Source: Mesostigma viride
Taxonomy: Eukaryota > Streptophyta > Mesostigmatophyceae > Mesostigmatales > Mesostigmataceae
DNA: 64,000 bases
NCBI GenBank assembly: GCA_009746045.1
Contig: RPFO01000188.1
Coordinates: 2,210,874-2,274,873 of the forward strand
Reading direction: 5' to 3'
How positions within the stretch are numbered: position 1 is the stretch's first letter; every line of letters begins with the position of its first letter. The translations under genes and the position numbers were made by a program. The notes beneath the pieces are model-generated. The model searched no databases. It was not told the DNA's origin and worked only from the letters and a program-made list of their open reading frames with translations. This document shows positions 9,929-19,877 of this stretch, one piece after another.

Positions 9929-12529
9929 TTAACTAGTAAACCAGTCATTGCTAATGGTCCAGTCATTGGAGAAGCTTGGCCACTGCTGCGACGGGCGGCC
10001 GGCACCATAGTTGGGGAAAGATGACAAGGATGACGGCACCCACGTGGTCCCCGGACGCCATCGTGGCATAGGCGTCGTGTTCCCAGACGCGGCCAGTGTC
10101 GCAATTGAATTGAGTGCAGCAACCGCCACAGAGACCGTGCCAGATAAGGGATCAACGGATGGGAGCCGGCGTCCGCCCACCTGTACAACACCAAGCACAT
10201 CAAGGTTAGCATGCCTTAGGGCACGGTACGGAGGAAAAATCCTCCAACAAACCAAACAAACATATCCTATATACTGCTCCAACATGAATCTATTCACAAA
10301 GGAATATTATGTTTCCAAAATAGGAAAGGACATACCTGCATGGGAAGTTGCATCTGAGCCAGCATTTGCTGCACTTGAGCCATGGGCGCTAGTTCGGCGT
10401 CCCCGTCAATTACTCGTGGAGTCATTGTAGCGGCAGGGAGTGGGAGGCGGTAGTGTTGCTGTTGCTGCAGCAGCTGCTGCAGCTGCAGCAGCACCAGCTG
10501 TTGCGGCTGTTGCTGCGGCTGCTGCTGCTGCAACAGCTGCAGCAGCTGCTGCAGCAGTTGCTGCTGCTGCTGCTGCTGCTGCGGCGGCGGCTGCAGCACG
10601 GGCTGCTGCTGCTGCTGCGGCGGCTCCTGCTGCAATAGCTGCAGCAGCTGCTGCAGCAGTTGCTGCTGCTGCTGCGGCGGCGGCTGCAGCAGATGCTGCT
10701 GCGGCGGTGGCTGCTGCTGCTGCGACTGCTGCTGCTGCTGCTGCTGTGGCGGCGGCGGTGGCGGCGGCGGCTGCTGCTGCTGCTGCTGCGGCTGCTGCTG
10801 CTGCTGGTGGAGCAGCAGTTGCCACTGCTTCTGACTTTCCAGCATCTGGCGTTGCAGCTGCTGAAGCTCCGCGTTGTGCTGCTTGTGCTGCTCCGCGAGA
10901 GTGCGGCGCAACTTCGCTACTTGCCCATCGCGGGGTGCCAGCTGCATGTCAGGTTCTTCATCCGACTCGTCCTCGCGTACATATACCGAGGGAGGCCTCT
11001 TGCTGCTCCTGCCACTCGCCCTGGCTTCGCTGCTCGGCTTGACTGCTTGATCACCGCACTTGGGCTCTGCCTTGGGCTGGCTGTCCGCCTTCACACGCTT
11101 GGAAGAGCGTGTGGGGGCAACCTGCAGCTGCGGCTCTGGCACACTCTTGTTAGCGCGAGGTTGATAGGAAGTGACAGGTGTCTTGCGGTTTGGCATGTCC
11201 TTTACCAAGTCAAACTTGACTGCCTCAGCGCCTTTGCCAGTGTAGATCAAGCCACCAGAGATGGCCCGAAGCGCCGCCAGACCTGCGCTTGGCAGGTATT
11301 CGCACACAGCATCTAGCCGGTCGCGCAGGACGGTCAGGTTGCCAACCCTGGCGACAACGCCATCCTGTATCAAGACGGGCCGGAGGGCATGGGATTGTTG
11401 AGCCCAGGTCACGTAATATGCTGGGGGATCAGGCGTCAGCTTGACCACCCCGCTCTTGACAGCCCCCTCTATAAGGTCCTTTCTTGCGTATGGCGTGTTT
11501 GCCAGGAAGATCCCCGCCCCTCCGGAATACACATGAAAACCAAGAATTACCTTGGGGAAGAGGGGTTTGCCGAGCTCTTTATGAGAGATGGCGACGCGAA
11601 TCAATTGTCCTACACGGACATCGCCAGGGGAGGGGACACCATCAGGGGAGGGAGGCCACGACAGAAACGCTGGAGCTTCCAAGGAAAGCTGGTCCCCCGA
11701 CTTGAGATTTGCAGCATCAAAGCTGGCACGCCGTGCTGCACTGCTAGCGCTGGGCATGGCAGCTGCTGGGTGGCCGCCCCTGGGCTGGGCGTCGTCTGCA
11801 TGTGATGCTTCGCAGGTGGGGGGAGGCGGGGAGTCGGGGGGTGGGGGCAGGGAGTCCGGTAAGTCATCATCGACCATGACACCCGCGCTCGACTTGTCAC
11901 CACTCGATGGCACGCCCTTGCTGGCATCAGTTGAAAGCACGCCCTTGCTGGCATCAGTTGAAAGCACGCCCTTGCTGGCATAAGTTGACGGCGCCTCCTT
12001 GCTGGCATCAATTGACGGCACCTCCTTGCTGGCATCAGTTGACGGCACCTCCTTGCTGGCATCTGATTCCGCGTCGGCATGGGCGTCGTAGTACGAGGAA
12101 ACACTAGCTTCCTGCCGGGTGCCTGGTGATGTGCTTTCTCGAAGTCGTCAACGGCCTTGCATCCGGAATCATCCATCAACATGCGCCGGTCTTTGTCGGT
12201 GTTTGGAAGAAACTTGTTAGCAGCGGACCCCAGGGCCGGGGGGGAGTGCCGACCTCATGATGACCGTTCGAACCCGAAGCTTGGAGATTGGCAACTTTCA
12301 CGCCACCGGGGTCACGGCATCCTGGGCACCACCACTCCTCCCCATTTTTATTCCCGTCAATTGCCTTGACGCAGATCGCGTGAGCAAATAGGTTGCAGCT
12401 TTCACCATTTCGGCCCCGACAGTTGTTGTCTGCCCCATCGGCATGGCCTAAGAGGCAAACACCCGCAGTTTGTCCATAACACAGTCGTTCTGCCCGCAGC
12501 CTCTCTGTTTCACTCAGATACTCCGCCAT
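9929..12529 (-). CDS. PHD-finger, glutamine-rich protein (3-exon model)
   Basis: Modelled as exons 12529-12254, 12111-10336 and 10180-9929, all phase 0, giving about 766 residues. The first exon starts at ATG (12529) and has a PHD-like finger: CNLFAHAIC (C-x4-H-x2-C) and WWCPGC, with earlier Cys residues. Exon 2 begins with six copies of a 9-residue repeat like TDASKEVPS, then a proline-rich linker, an unrecognised globular region of about 200 residues, basic segments (SSKRVK, SGRSSKRPP), a short coiled coil and about 170 residues rich in Gln from CAG/CTG repeats. The last junction (CAG|GTATGT to TGTACAG) is good. The first (GAG|GTCGGC to GGCAG) is weak. A chromatin role is inferred from the PHD only. 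Confidence 0.5.
10440..10815 (-). repeat. Coding CAG/CTG trinucleotide repeats (polyQ tract)
   Basis: Interrupted CAG/CAA repeats on the minus strand encode Gln-rich stretches broken by Pro and Leu. The same DNA read in other frames gives long poly-Ala and poly-Leu ORFs on both strands, which I treat as shadows. Confidence 0.9.
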
Positions 12530-13479
12530 ATCCCCTACAATTTAGCGGACGACGAACTTCATCGTCGACGACGTCATAGGCTGGCACGTTCTCGTTGTGT
12601 TCGTGCGCGCATGCCCTGCAGTGTTTTCTTGGCAGACTAGTGCACGCACCTCCACCCGCGCGCGCGCAAACACGGCGGTCAGTGTGCTTTGTTCATTCAA
12701 AAATCATGGGCATTCATTGACAATCCTCGAGGTTCGTGCAGTCTGAATTTCGTACAACGGTAGTATGAAGTTCAGACTGGACGGGCAGTCTCGGGGCTTC
12801 GATGAGTGAATTCCAGTGAATGCAAGATGAATTGCCGAGACCGACCTGTTAGCAAGGAAATTCAAGTCCTTTTCGTATGTTCAGACTGGACGGGCAGTCT
12901 CGGGGCTTCGATGAGTGAATTCCAGTGAATGCAAGATGAATTGCCGAGACCGACCTGTTAGCAAGGAAATTCAAGTCCTTTTCGTATGTTCAGACTGGAC
13001 GGGCAGTCTCGGGGCTTCGATGAGTGAATTCCAGTGAATGCAAGATGAATTGCCGAGACCGACCTGTTAGCAAGGAAATTCAAGTCCTTTTCGTATGTTC
13101 AGACTGGACGGGCAGTCTCGGGGCTTCGATGAGTGAATTCCAGTGAATGCAAGATGAATTGCCGAGACCGACCTGTTAGCAAGGAAATTCAAGTCCTTTT
13201 CGTATGTTCAGACTGGACGGACAGTCTCGGGGCTTCGATGAGTGAATTCCAGTGAATGCAAGATGAATTGCCGAGACCGACCTGTTAGCAAGGAAATTCA
13301 AGTCCTTTTCGTATGTTCAGACTGGACGGGCAGTCTCGGGGCTTCGATGAATGAATTCCAGTGAATGCAAGATGAATTGCCGAGACCGACCTGTTAGCAA
13401 GGAAATTCAAGTCCTTTTCGTATGTGCGCGAAACATGAGGGGTGGGAAAACGGAATAAGCACAGAAAACGGAATCAGCG
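12530..13479. promoter_or_regulatory. Divergent intergenic region with six 109-bp repeats
   Basis: The 950 bases between the two divergent genes. Six tandem units of 109 bp run from 12771 to 13424 and are almost identical (single changes in units 5 and 6). Each unit contains GTCTCGG and CCGAGAC about 50 bases apart, so each can form a short stem. Position between divergent starts suggests a shared promoter region, but this is inference. Confidence 0.55.
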
Positions 13480-13770
13480 ATGGCGGAGAAGACGGCGATG
13501 GCACTTTTCAAATCGCATGTCATGGACGTGCACGAGCCGGAATGGTTGGTGGGGACCCCGGTATGCAAGATATTTTCAGGCCCAAACTCAGGGGAGAAGC
13601 GGTATCATGCCCATGTGACGGCGTTTAATAAGGAGCACAACATGGTCCATGTGCTCTACACAGACGGGGACGATGAAATAGTAGGGTTAGATGAGGTGCG
13701 AGCTGCGCTTTGCGCATGCCCAGGTGTAGAGTTACCCAATCTGCCACCCGACTCGACTGCGCGAGGTTAG
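13480..13770 (+). CDS. Small Tudor-like domain protein
   Basis: A 96-residue ORF from ATG 13480 to TAG 13768-13770. Residues 24-78 look like one Tudor-type barrel: a VGTPVCKIF strand, Gly-rich turn, KRYHAHVTAF, VHVLYTDGDDEIV and a LDEVRAAL end, matching the usual pattern of aromatic strands followed by Y-x-DGD-E. Tudor domains bind methylated Lys or Arg or act as protein adaptors. The start ATGGCGGAG resembles that of the divergent PHD gene. An open frame in another phase ends in DDSESD at about 13902, so a further exon or frameshifted tail is possible. Confidence 0.55.
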   Translation: MAEKTAMALFKSHVMDVHEPEWLVGTPVCKIFSGPNSGEKRYHAHVTAFNKEHNMVHVLYTDGDDEIVGLDEVRAALCACPGVELPNLPPDSTARG

Positions 13771-14165
13771 GCGGAGATAGTAGAGTGCGTTCGGATCGAA
13801 GCAGGTCGCACACCGGGGCACGGCTAGCAAGCAAGCGAAGGCGACCCCGCGCCACAAGCGCCGCCCTCCCCACATAATTGATGACTCAGAATCAGACTAG
13901 CCTTATTGATGTGAGTTTAAATTTTTCAGTTTTAGATCCCAGCGTGCAACATACAGGGATGAAAAGCACTTTAACATGTATTATTGTGCTCTGCGACTCC
14001 CCAATAGGAGCGCGTGTTTTATCAATGAATTATTTAATTAATAATTTTTTCAGTTGGAAATGACGTCAAAACTGGGCTGAGTTTAAATGTTACTTATATA
14101 TATATACTGTCCTGAGCCAGTAGACATCGCGCCTTACGCGGATCCGCGCTTTTTACGTTTCAGTT

Positions 14166-14367
14166 CAGACAACTGGTCTCAGACATGCACGGGGCTCGGC
14201 GTGCCATGCTTCCACGTTTGTTGTCTCTTTTCAGACAACTGGTCTCAGACATGCACGGGGCTCGGCGTGCCATGCTGCCACGTTTGTTGTCTCTTTTCAG
14301 ACAACTGGTCTCAGACATGCACGGGGCTCAGCGTGCCAATGCTTCAGTCCACGTTTGTTGTCTCTTT
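14166..14367. repeat. 66-bp tandem repeat, three copies
   Basis: Units begin CAGACAACTGGTCTCAGAC at 14166, 14232 and 14298. They differ by a few bases and end where the right arm begins. Confidence 0.9.
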
Positions 14368-14371
14368 TCAT

Positions 14372-15588
14372 ATACTGTCACATGTCACCATTTGAGCTCA
14401 GATCGAATGAGCCCAATTTTTGTAGGTGGTCTAGTATTATGGTTTAAATGTTGCTTGCAAGAATCCAGCTTGATATGAGTTCATTTGGTCATGATTCCTA
14501 TTTGTTTCATGTAAGAAACCGGTGCAAATGGCGTAAAACTGCATATTCATACTGTCACATGTCACCATTTGAGCTCATAATGAGCCCAATTTTTGTAGGT
14601 GGTGTAGTAATCAGGTTTAAATGTAGCTTGCAAGAATCCAGCTGGATATGAGTTCATTGGTTCATGATTCCTATTTGTTTCATGTAAGAAACCGGTGCAA
14701 ATGACAAAAGGTTGCATATTTATACTGTCACATGTCACCATTTGAGCTCATAATGAGCCCAATTTTTGTAGGTGGTCTAGTATTATGGTTTAAATGTAGC
14801 TTGCAAGAATCCAGCTCGATATGAGCTCATTTGGTCATGATTCCTATTTATTTCGTGTAAGAAAACGATGAAAATGGCGTAAAACTGCATATTTATACTG
14901 TCACATGTCACCATTTGAGCTCAGAATGAGCCCAATTTTTGTGGGTGGTCTATTTTCATGGTCTAGATGCTGCTGCAAGAATCCAGCCTGATATGAGTTC
15001 ATTTGTTCACTATTCATATTTGTTTCATGTAAGAAAAGGGGGAAAATGACGAAAAACTGCACATGTATGCGGTCAAATGTCACCATTTGAGCTCAGAATG
15101 AGCCCAATTTTTGTGGGTGGTCTATTTTCATGGTCTAGATGCTGCTGCAAGAACCCAGCCTGATACGAGTTCATTTGTCCACTGTTCATATTTGTTTCAT
15201 GTAAGAAAAGGGGGAAAATGACGAAAAACTGCACATGTATGCTGTCACATGTCACCATTTGAGCTCAGAATGAGCCCAATTTTTGTGGGTGGTCTATTTT
15301 CATGGTATAAATGCTGCCTGCAAGAATCCAGCCTGATATGAGTTCATTTGTTCACTATTCATATTTGTTTCATTTAAGAAAAGGGGGGAAATGACGAAAA
15401 ACTGCACATGTATGCTGTCACATGTCACCATTTGAGCTCAGAATGAGCCCAATTTTTGTGGGTGGTCTATTTTCATGGTCTGAAGGCTGGATGACCCCTG
15501 CTTTATTGACAAATATAAGGATTTAATCACATGTGGAAAAATTGAGTAAAATTTATGAAATTGAGCAAACACTTATGAATCCCCTCCC
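14372..15588 (-). repeat. Right inverted arm, about 178-bp tandem repeats
   Basis: Reverse complement of the left-arm repeat, six to seven copies (GGTGACATGTGACAG and GTGGGTGGTCTATTTTCATGG blocks recur). Copies nearest 14400-14900 are the most diverged, with extra bases such as AACCGGTGCAAATG. Copies after 14900 closely match the left arm. Confidence 0.92.
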
Positions 15589-15595
15589 TACACAC

Positions 15596-15600
15596 CCACC

Positions 15601-15679
<79 letters not shown>

Positions 15680-15680
15680 A
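15596..15680. repeat. (CCCA)n/(CA)n microsatellite
   Basis: Short CCCA run followed by about 65 bases of CA repeats with a few CG interruptions, leading into the CCCT field. Confidence 0.95.
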
Positions 15681-15703
15681 GTCATGCCCTTGCACGCACG
15701 CAG

Positions 15704-16624
15704 TCCCTCCCTCCCTCCCTCCCTCCCTCCCTCCCTCCCTCCCTCCCTCCCTCCCTCCCTCCCTCCCTCCCTCCCTCCCTCCCTCCCTCCCCCTCTCCTC
15801 CCTCCCTCCCTCCCTCCTCCCTCCCTCCCTCCCCCTCTCCTCCCTCCCTCCCTCCTCCCTCCCTCCCTCCCTCCCTCCCTCCCTCCCTCCTCCTCCTCCC
15901 TCCTCCCTCCCTCCCTCCCTCCCTCCCTCCCTCCCTCCCTCCCTCCTCCCTCCCTCCCTCCCTCCCTCCCTCCCTCCCTCCCTCCCTCCCTCCCTCCCTC
16001 CCTCTCCTCCCTCCCTCCCTCCCTCCCTCCCTCCCTCCCTCCCTCCCTCCCTCCCTCCCTCCCTCCCTCCCTCCCTCCTCCCTCCCTCCCTCCCTCCCTC
16101 CCTCCCTCCCTCCCTCCCTCCCTCCCTCCCTCCCTCCCTCCCTCCCTCCCTCCCTCCCTCCCTCCCTCCCTCCCTCCCTCCCTCCCTCCCTCCTCCCTCC
16201 CTCCCTCCCTCCCTCCCTCCCTCCCTCCCTCCCTCCCTCCCTCCCTCCCTCCCTCCCTCCCTCCCTCCCTCCCTCCCTCCCTCCCTCCCTCCCTCCCTCC
16301 CTCCCTCCCTCCCTCCCTCCCTCCCTCCCTCCCTCCCTCCCTCCCTCCCTCCCTCCCTCCCTCCCTCCTCCCTCTCCTCCCTCCCTCCCTCCCTCCCTCC
16401 CTCCCTCCCTCCCTCCCTCCCTCCCTCCCTCCCTCCCTCCCTCCCTCCCTCCCTCCCTCCCTCCCTCCCTCCCTCCCTCCCTCCCTCCCTCCCTCCCTCC
16501 CTCCCTCCCTCCCTCCCTCCCTCCCTCCCTCCCTCCCTCCCTCCCTCCCTCCCTCCCTCCCTCCCTCCCTCCCTCCCTCCCTCCCTCCCTCCCTCCCTCC
16601 CTCCCTCCCTCCCTCCCTCCCTCC
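15704..16624. repeat. (CCCT)n array 1
   Basis: About 920 bases of CCCT/TCCC repeats with occasional CTCC and CCCCT interruptions. It is open in every frame (Ser-Leu-Pro-Pro or Gly-Arg-Glu-Gly repeats), which is a property of the tetranucleotide and not evidence of coding. The purine strand could form triplex or G-rich structures. Confidence 0.97.
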
Positions 16625-17885
16625 AGTTATATACATCGATTCCTTGCGGAATCGATACTAAGCGCTTAATATCGATTCCGCAAGGAATCGATGTATATAA
16701 CTAAAACTTTTGCTTGCGCCGGCAAGGCTAAGGCCGATACTAGTCGGGTCATCGAATTGGCTATTCGATTATCGAAGTTGCCTATTCGACCATCGAACTT
16801 TCCTATTCGATTATCGAATTTTCCTTATTCGATTGTCGAAATTTCCTAGTCGACGGGGGGTCAGAGGCCAGCGGCCTATCATACTCGGTGCCCAGCGAGC
16901 CACCGAACTAGGCCTAGTCGATTATAGCGAGACATCGCGTGGAAATTAGCCGATTTCGGGGACTTAGCCGATTTTCGGAGCGACGTCGAACAACACAGAT
17001 GATTAGCCGGTTGAGCACATCATATCAGTCGAATAGCTAGCGCTAGTACACCGCCTAGTCAGCGGAGAGCACTTGCCTTTTTTTTCGATTAACATAGCAC
17101 ATTAGGCCGAACGATTAGCGTCCGCAACGTTATTCGCATTACTAGGCGAAAAATCCACCCCCGGGACGATCCTAGCGGGATTCGAACCCGGGATGCCGGC
17201 GTGTCGCAACAGTCTTAGTTATATACATCGATTCCTTGCGGAATCGATACTAAGCGCTTAGTATCGATTCCGCAGGAATCGATGTATATAACTAAGACTG
17301 TTGCGACACGCCGGCATCCCGGGTTCGAATCCCGCTAGGATCGTCCCGGGGGTGGATTTTTCGCCTAGTAATGCGAATAACGTTGCGGACGCTAATCGTT
17401 CGGCCTAATGTGCTATGTTAATCGAAAAAAAAGGCAAGTGCTCTCCGCTGACTAGGCGGTGTACTAGCGCTAGCTATTCGACTGATATGATGTGCTCAAC
17501 CGGCTAATCATCTGTGTTGTTCGACGTCGCTCCGAAAATCGGCTAAGTCCCCGAAATCGGCTAATTTCCACGCGATGTCTCGCTATAATCGACTAGGCCT
17601 AGTTCGGTGGCTCGCTGGGCACCGAGTATGATAGGCCGCTGGCCTCTGACCCCCCGTCGACTAGGAAATTTCGACAATCGAATAAGGAAAATTCGATAAT
17701 CGAATAGGAAAGTTCGATGGTCGAATAGGCAACTTCGATAATCGAATAGCCAATTCGATGACCCGACTAGTATCGGCCTTAGCCTTGCCGGCGCAAGCAA
17801 AAGTTTTAGTTATATACATCGATTCCTTGCGGAATCGATATTAAGCGCTTAGTATCGATTCCGCAAGGAATCGATGTATATAACT
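16625..17885. repeat. 1261-bp palindromic module, copy 1
   Basis: Arrangement P1-U-P2-U'-P1'. P1 (16625-16702) is a 78-bp palindrome starting AGTTATATACATCGATTCC. U (16703-17216) is non-coding. P2 (17217-17293) is a 77-bp palindrome with one missing A. U' (17294-17807) and P1' (17808-17885) are the reverse complement of U and P1. The whole module is therefore a near-perfect palindrome centred in P2. U contains four 21-bp units of the type TATTCGATTATCGAA. A 79-residue ORF on each arm is an accident of these units. Confidence 0.95.
17170..17340. other. Inverted pair of tRNA-like 3' halves (T-arm/B box)
   Basis: On the plus strand 17294-17340, and on the minus strand at 17216-17170, the sequence contains CCCGGGTTCGAATCCCGC followed by TAGGATCG. 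GGTTCGAATCC is a canonical tRNA T-loop, or Pol III B box. The two copies face away from P2. I could not find a matching 5' half with D-arm, and the T-stem has a mismatch, so this is tRNA-derived or tRNA-like rather than a functional tRNA. The same pair recurs near 18797-18967 and 20423-20593. Confidence 0.55.
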
Positions 17886-18251
17886 CCTCCCTCCCTCCCT
17901 CCCTCCCTCCCTCCCTCCCTCCCTCCCTCCCTCCCTCCCTCCCTCCCTCCCTCCCTCCCTCCCTCCCTCCCTCCCTCCCTCCCTCCTCCCTCCCTCCCTC
18001 CCTCCCTCCCTCCCTCCCTCCCTCCCTCCCTCCCTCCCTCCCTCCCTCCCTCCTCCCTCCCTCCCTCCCTCCCTCCCTCCCTCCCTCTCCCTCCCTCCCT
18101 CCTCCCTCCCTCCCTCCCTCCCTCCCTCCTCCCTCCCTCCCTCCCTCCCTCCCTCCCTCCCTCCCTCCCTCCCTCCCTCCCTCCCTCCCTCCCTCCCTCC
18201 CTCCCTCCCTCCCTCCTCCCTCCCTCCCTCCCTCCCTCCCTCCCTCCCTCC
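17886..18251. repeat. (CCCT)n array 2
   Basis: A 366-bp spacer between modules 1 and 2. The pattern of interruptions differs from that of array 3. Confidence 0.97.
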
Positions 18252-19512
18252 AGTTATATACATCGATTCCTTGCGGAATCGATACTAAGCGCTTAATATC
18301 GATTCCGCAAGGAATCGATGTATATAACTAAAACTTTTGCTTGCGCCGGCAAGGCTAAGGCCGATACTAGTCGGGTCATCGAATTGGCTATTCGATTATC
18401 GAAGTTGCCTATTCGACCATCGAACTTTCCTATTCGATTATCGAATTTTCCTTATTCGATTGTCGAAATTTCCTAGTCGACGGGGGGTCAGAGGCCAGCG
18501 GCCTATCATACTCGGTGCCCAGCGAGCCACCGAACTAGGCCTAGTCGATTATAGCGAGACATCGCGTGGAAATTAGCCGATTTCGGGGACTTAGCCGATT
18601 TTCGGAGCGACGTCGAACAACACAGATGATTAGCCGGTTGAGCACATCATATCAGTCGAATAGCTAGCGCTAGTACACCGCCTAGTCAGCGGAGAGCACT
18701 TGCCTTTTTTTTCGATTAACATAGCACATTAGGCCGAACGATTAGCGTCCGCAACGTTATTCGCATTACTAGGCGAAAAATCCACCCCCGGGACGATCCT
18801 AGCGGGATTCGAACCCGGGATGCCGGCGTGTCGCAACAGTCTTAGTTATATACATCGATTCCTTGCGGAATCGATACTAAGCGCTTAGTATCGATTCCGC
18901 AGGAATCGATGTATATAACTAAGACTGTTGCGACACGCCGGCATCCCGGGTTCGAATCCCGCTAGGATCGTCCCGGGGGTGGATTTTTCGCCTAGTAATG
19001 CGAATAACGTTGCGGACGCTAATCGTTCGGCCTAATGTGCTATGTTAATCGAAAAAAAAGGCAAGTGCTCTCCGCTGACTAGGCGGTGTACTAGCGCTAG
19101 CTATTCGACTGATATGATGTGCTCAACCGGCTAATCATCTGTGTTGTTCGACGTCGCTCCGAAAATCGGCTAAGTCCCCGAAATCGGCTAATTTCCACGC
19201 GATGTCTCGCTATAATCGACTAGGCCTAGTTCGGTGGCTCGCTGGGCACCGAGTATGATAGGCCGCTGGCCTCTGACCCCCCGTCGACTAGGAAATTTCG
19301 ACAATCGAATAAGGAAAATTCGATAATCGAATAGGAAAGTTCGATGGTCGAATAGGCAACTTCGATAATCGAATAGCCAATTCGATGACCCGACTAGTAT
19401 CGGCCTTAGCCTTGCCGGCGCAAGCAAAAGTTTTAGTTATATACATCGATTCCTTGCGGAATCGATATTAAGCGCTTAGTATCGATTCCGCAAGGAATCG
19501 ATGTATATAACT
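18252..19512. repeat. 1261-bp palindromic module, copy 2
   Basis: Same length and order as module 1 (P1-U-P2-U'-P1'). No difference from copy 1 was noticed by eye, including the single mismatch inside P1 and the missing A in P2. Confidence 0.95.
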
Positions 19513-19877
19513 CCTCCCTCCCTCCCTCCCTCCCTCCCTCCCTCCCTCCCTCCCTCCCTCCCTCCCTCCCTCCCTCCCTCCCTCCCTCCCTCCTCCCTCC
19601 CTCCCTCCCTCCTCCCTCCCTCCCTCCCTCCCTCCCTCCCTCCCTCCTCCCCCTCCCTCCCTCCCTCCCTCCCTCCTCCCTCCCCCTCCTCCCTCCCTCC
19701 CTCCCTCCCTCCCTCCCTCCCTCCCTCCCTCCCTCCCTCCCTCCCCCTCCCTCCCTCCCTCCCTCCCTCCTCCCTCCCTCCCTCCCTCCCTCCCTCCCTC
19801 CCTCCCTCCCTCCCTCCCTCCCTCCCTCCCTCCCTCCCTCCCTCCCTCCCTCCCTCCCTCCCTCCCTCCCTCCCTCC
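19513..19877. repeat. (CCCT)n array 3
   Basis: A 365-bp spacer between modules 2 and 3, with its own set of interruptions. Confidence 0.97.

Larger units (their letters stand above)
8536..15588. mobile_element. Foldback-like element carrying two genes
   Basis: A unit of about 7 kb bounded by inverted arms (8536-9732 and 14372-15588), each made of tandem 172-178 bp repeats in opposite orientation. The outer tips match as inverted repeats: GGGGATTCATAGGTGTTTGC at the left and GGGGATTCATAAGTGTTTGC read inward from the right. Long terminal inverted repeats made of direct subrepeats are the hallmark of foldback-type DNA elements. The centre holds a PHD/Q-rich gene (minus) and a Tudor-like gene (plus). 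No transposase is recognised. Alternative: two inverted satellite blocks that happen to flank two host genes. Confidence 0.55.

Noticed and set aside
10406-11042. Poly-Ala and poly-Leu ORFs over the CAG/CTG tract
   Set aside because: Shadow frames of the polyQ exon. Only the minus-strand Gln frame connects to complex sequence and good splice sites.
12771-13424. Direct repeats considered as a CRISPR array
   Set aside because: Tandem 109-bp units without unique spacers, in a eukaryotic sequence with introns and retrotransposons. The same applies to all other arrays here.
15527-16669. Very long ORFs of Ser-Leu-Pro-Pro and Gly-Arg-Glu-Gly repeats on both strands (also at 17841-18296, 19476-19914 and 21059-21954)
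   Set aside because: A tetranucleotide repeat without stops is open in every frame on both strands, so ORF length is no evidence. Array lengths vary freely and no start context or flanking domain supports coding.
16710-16949. A 79-residue ORF repeated six times in the palindromic modules, perfectly conserved
   Set aside because: Its conservation is that of the whole module, including non-coding parts. The peptide is generated by the 21-bp TATTCGATTATCGAA units and has no domain.
17161-17219. Complete tRNA gene in the palindromic module
   Set aside because: Only a T-arm and possible acceptor strand are visible. No D-arm or anticodon stem could be paired, and the T-stem has a mismatch.
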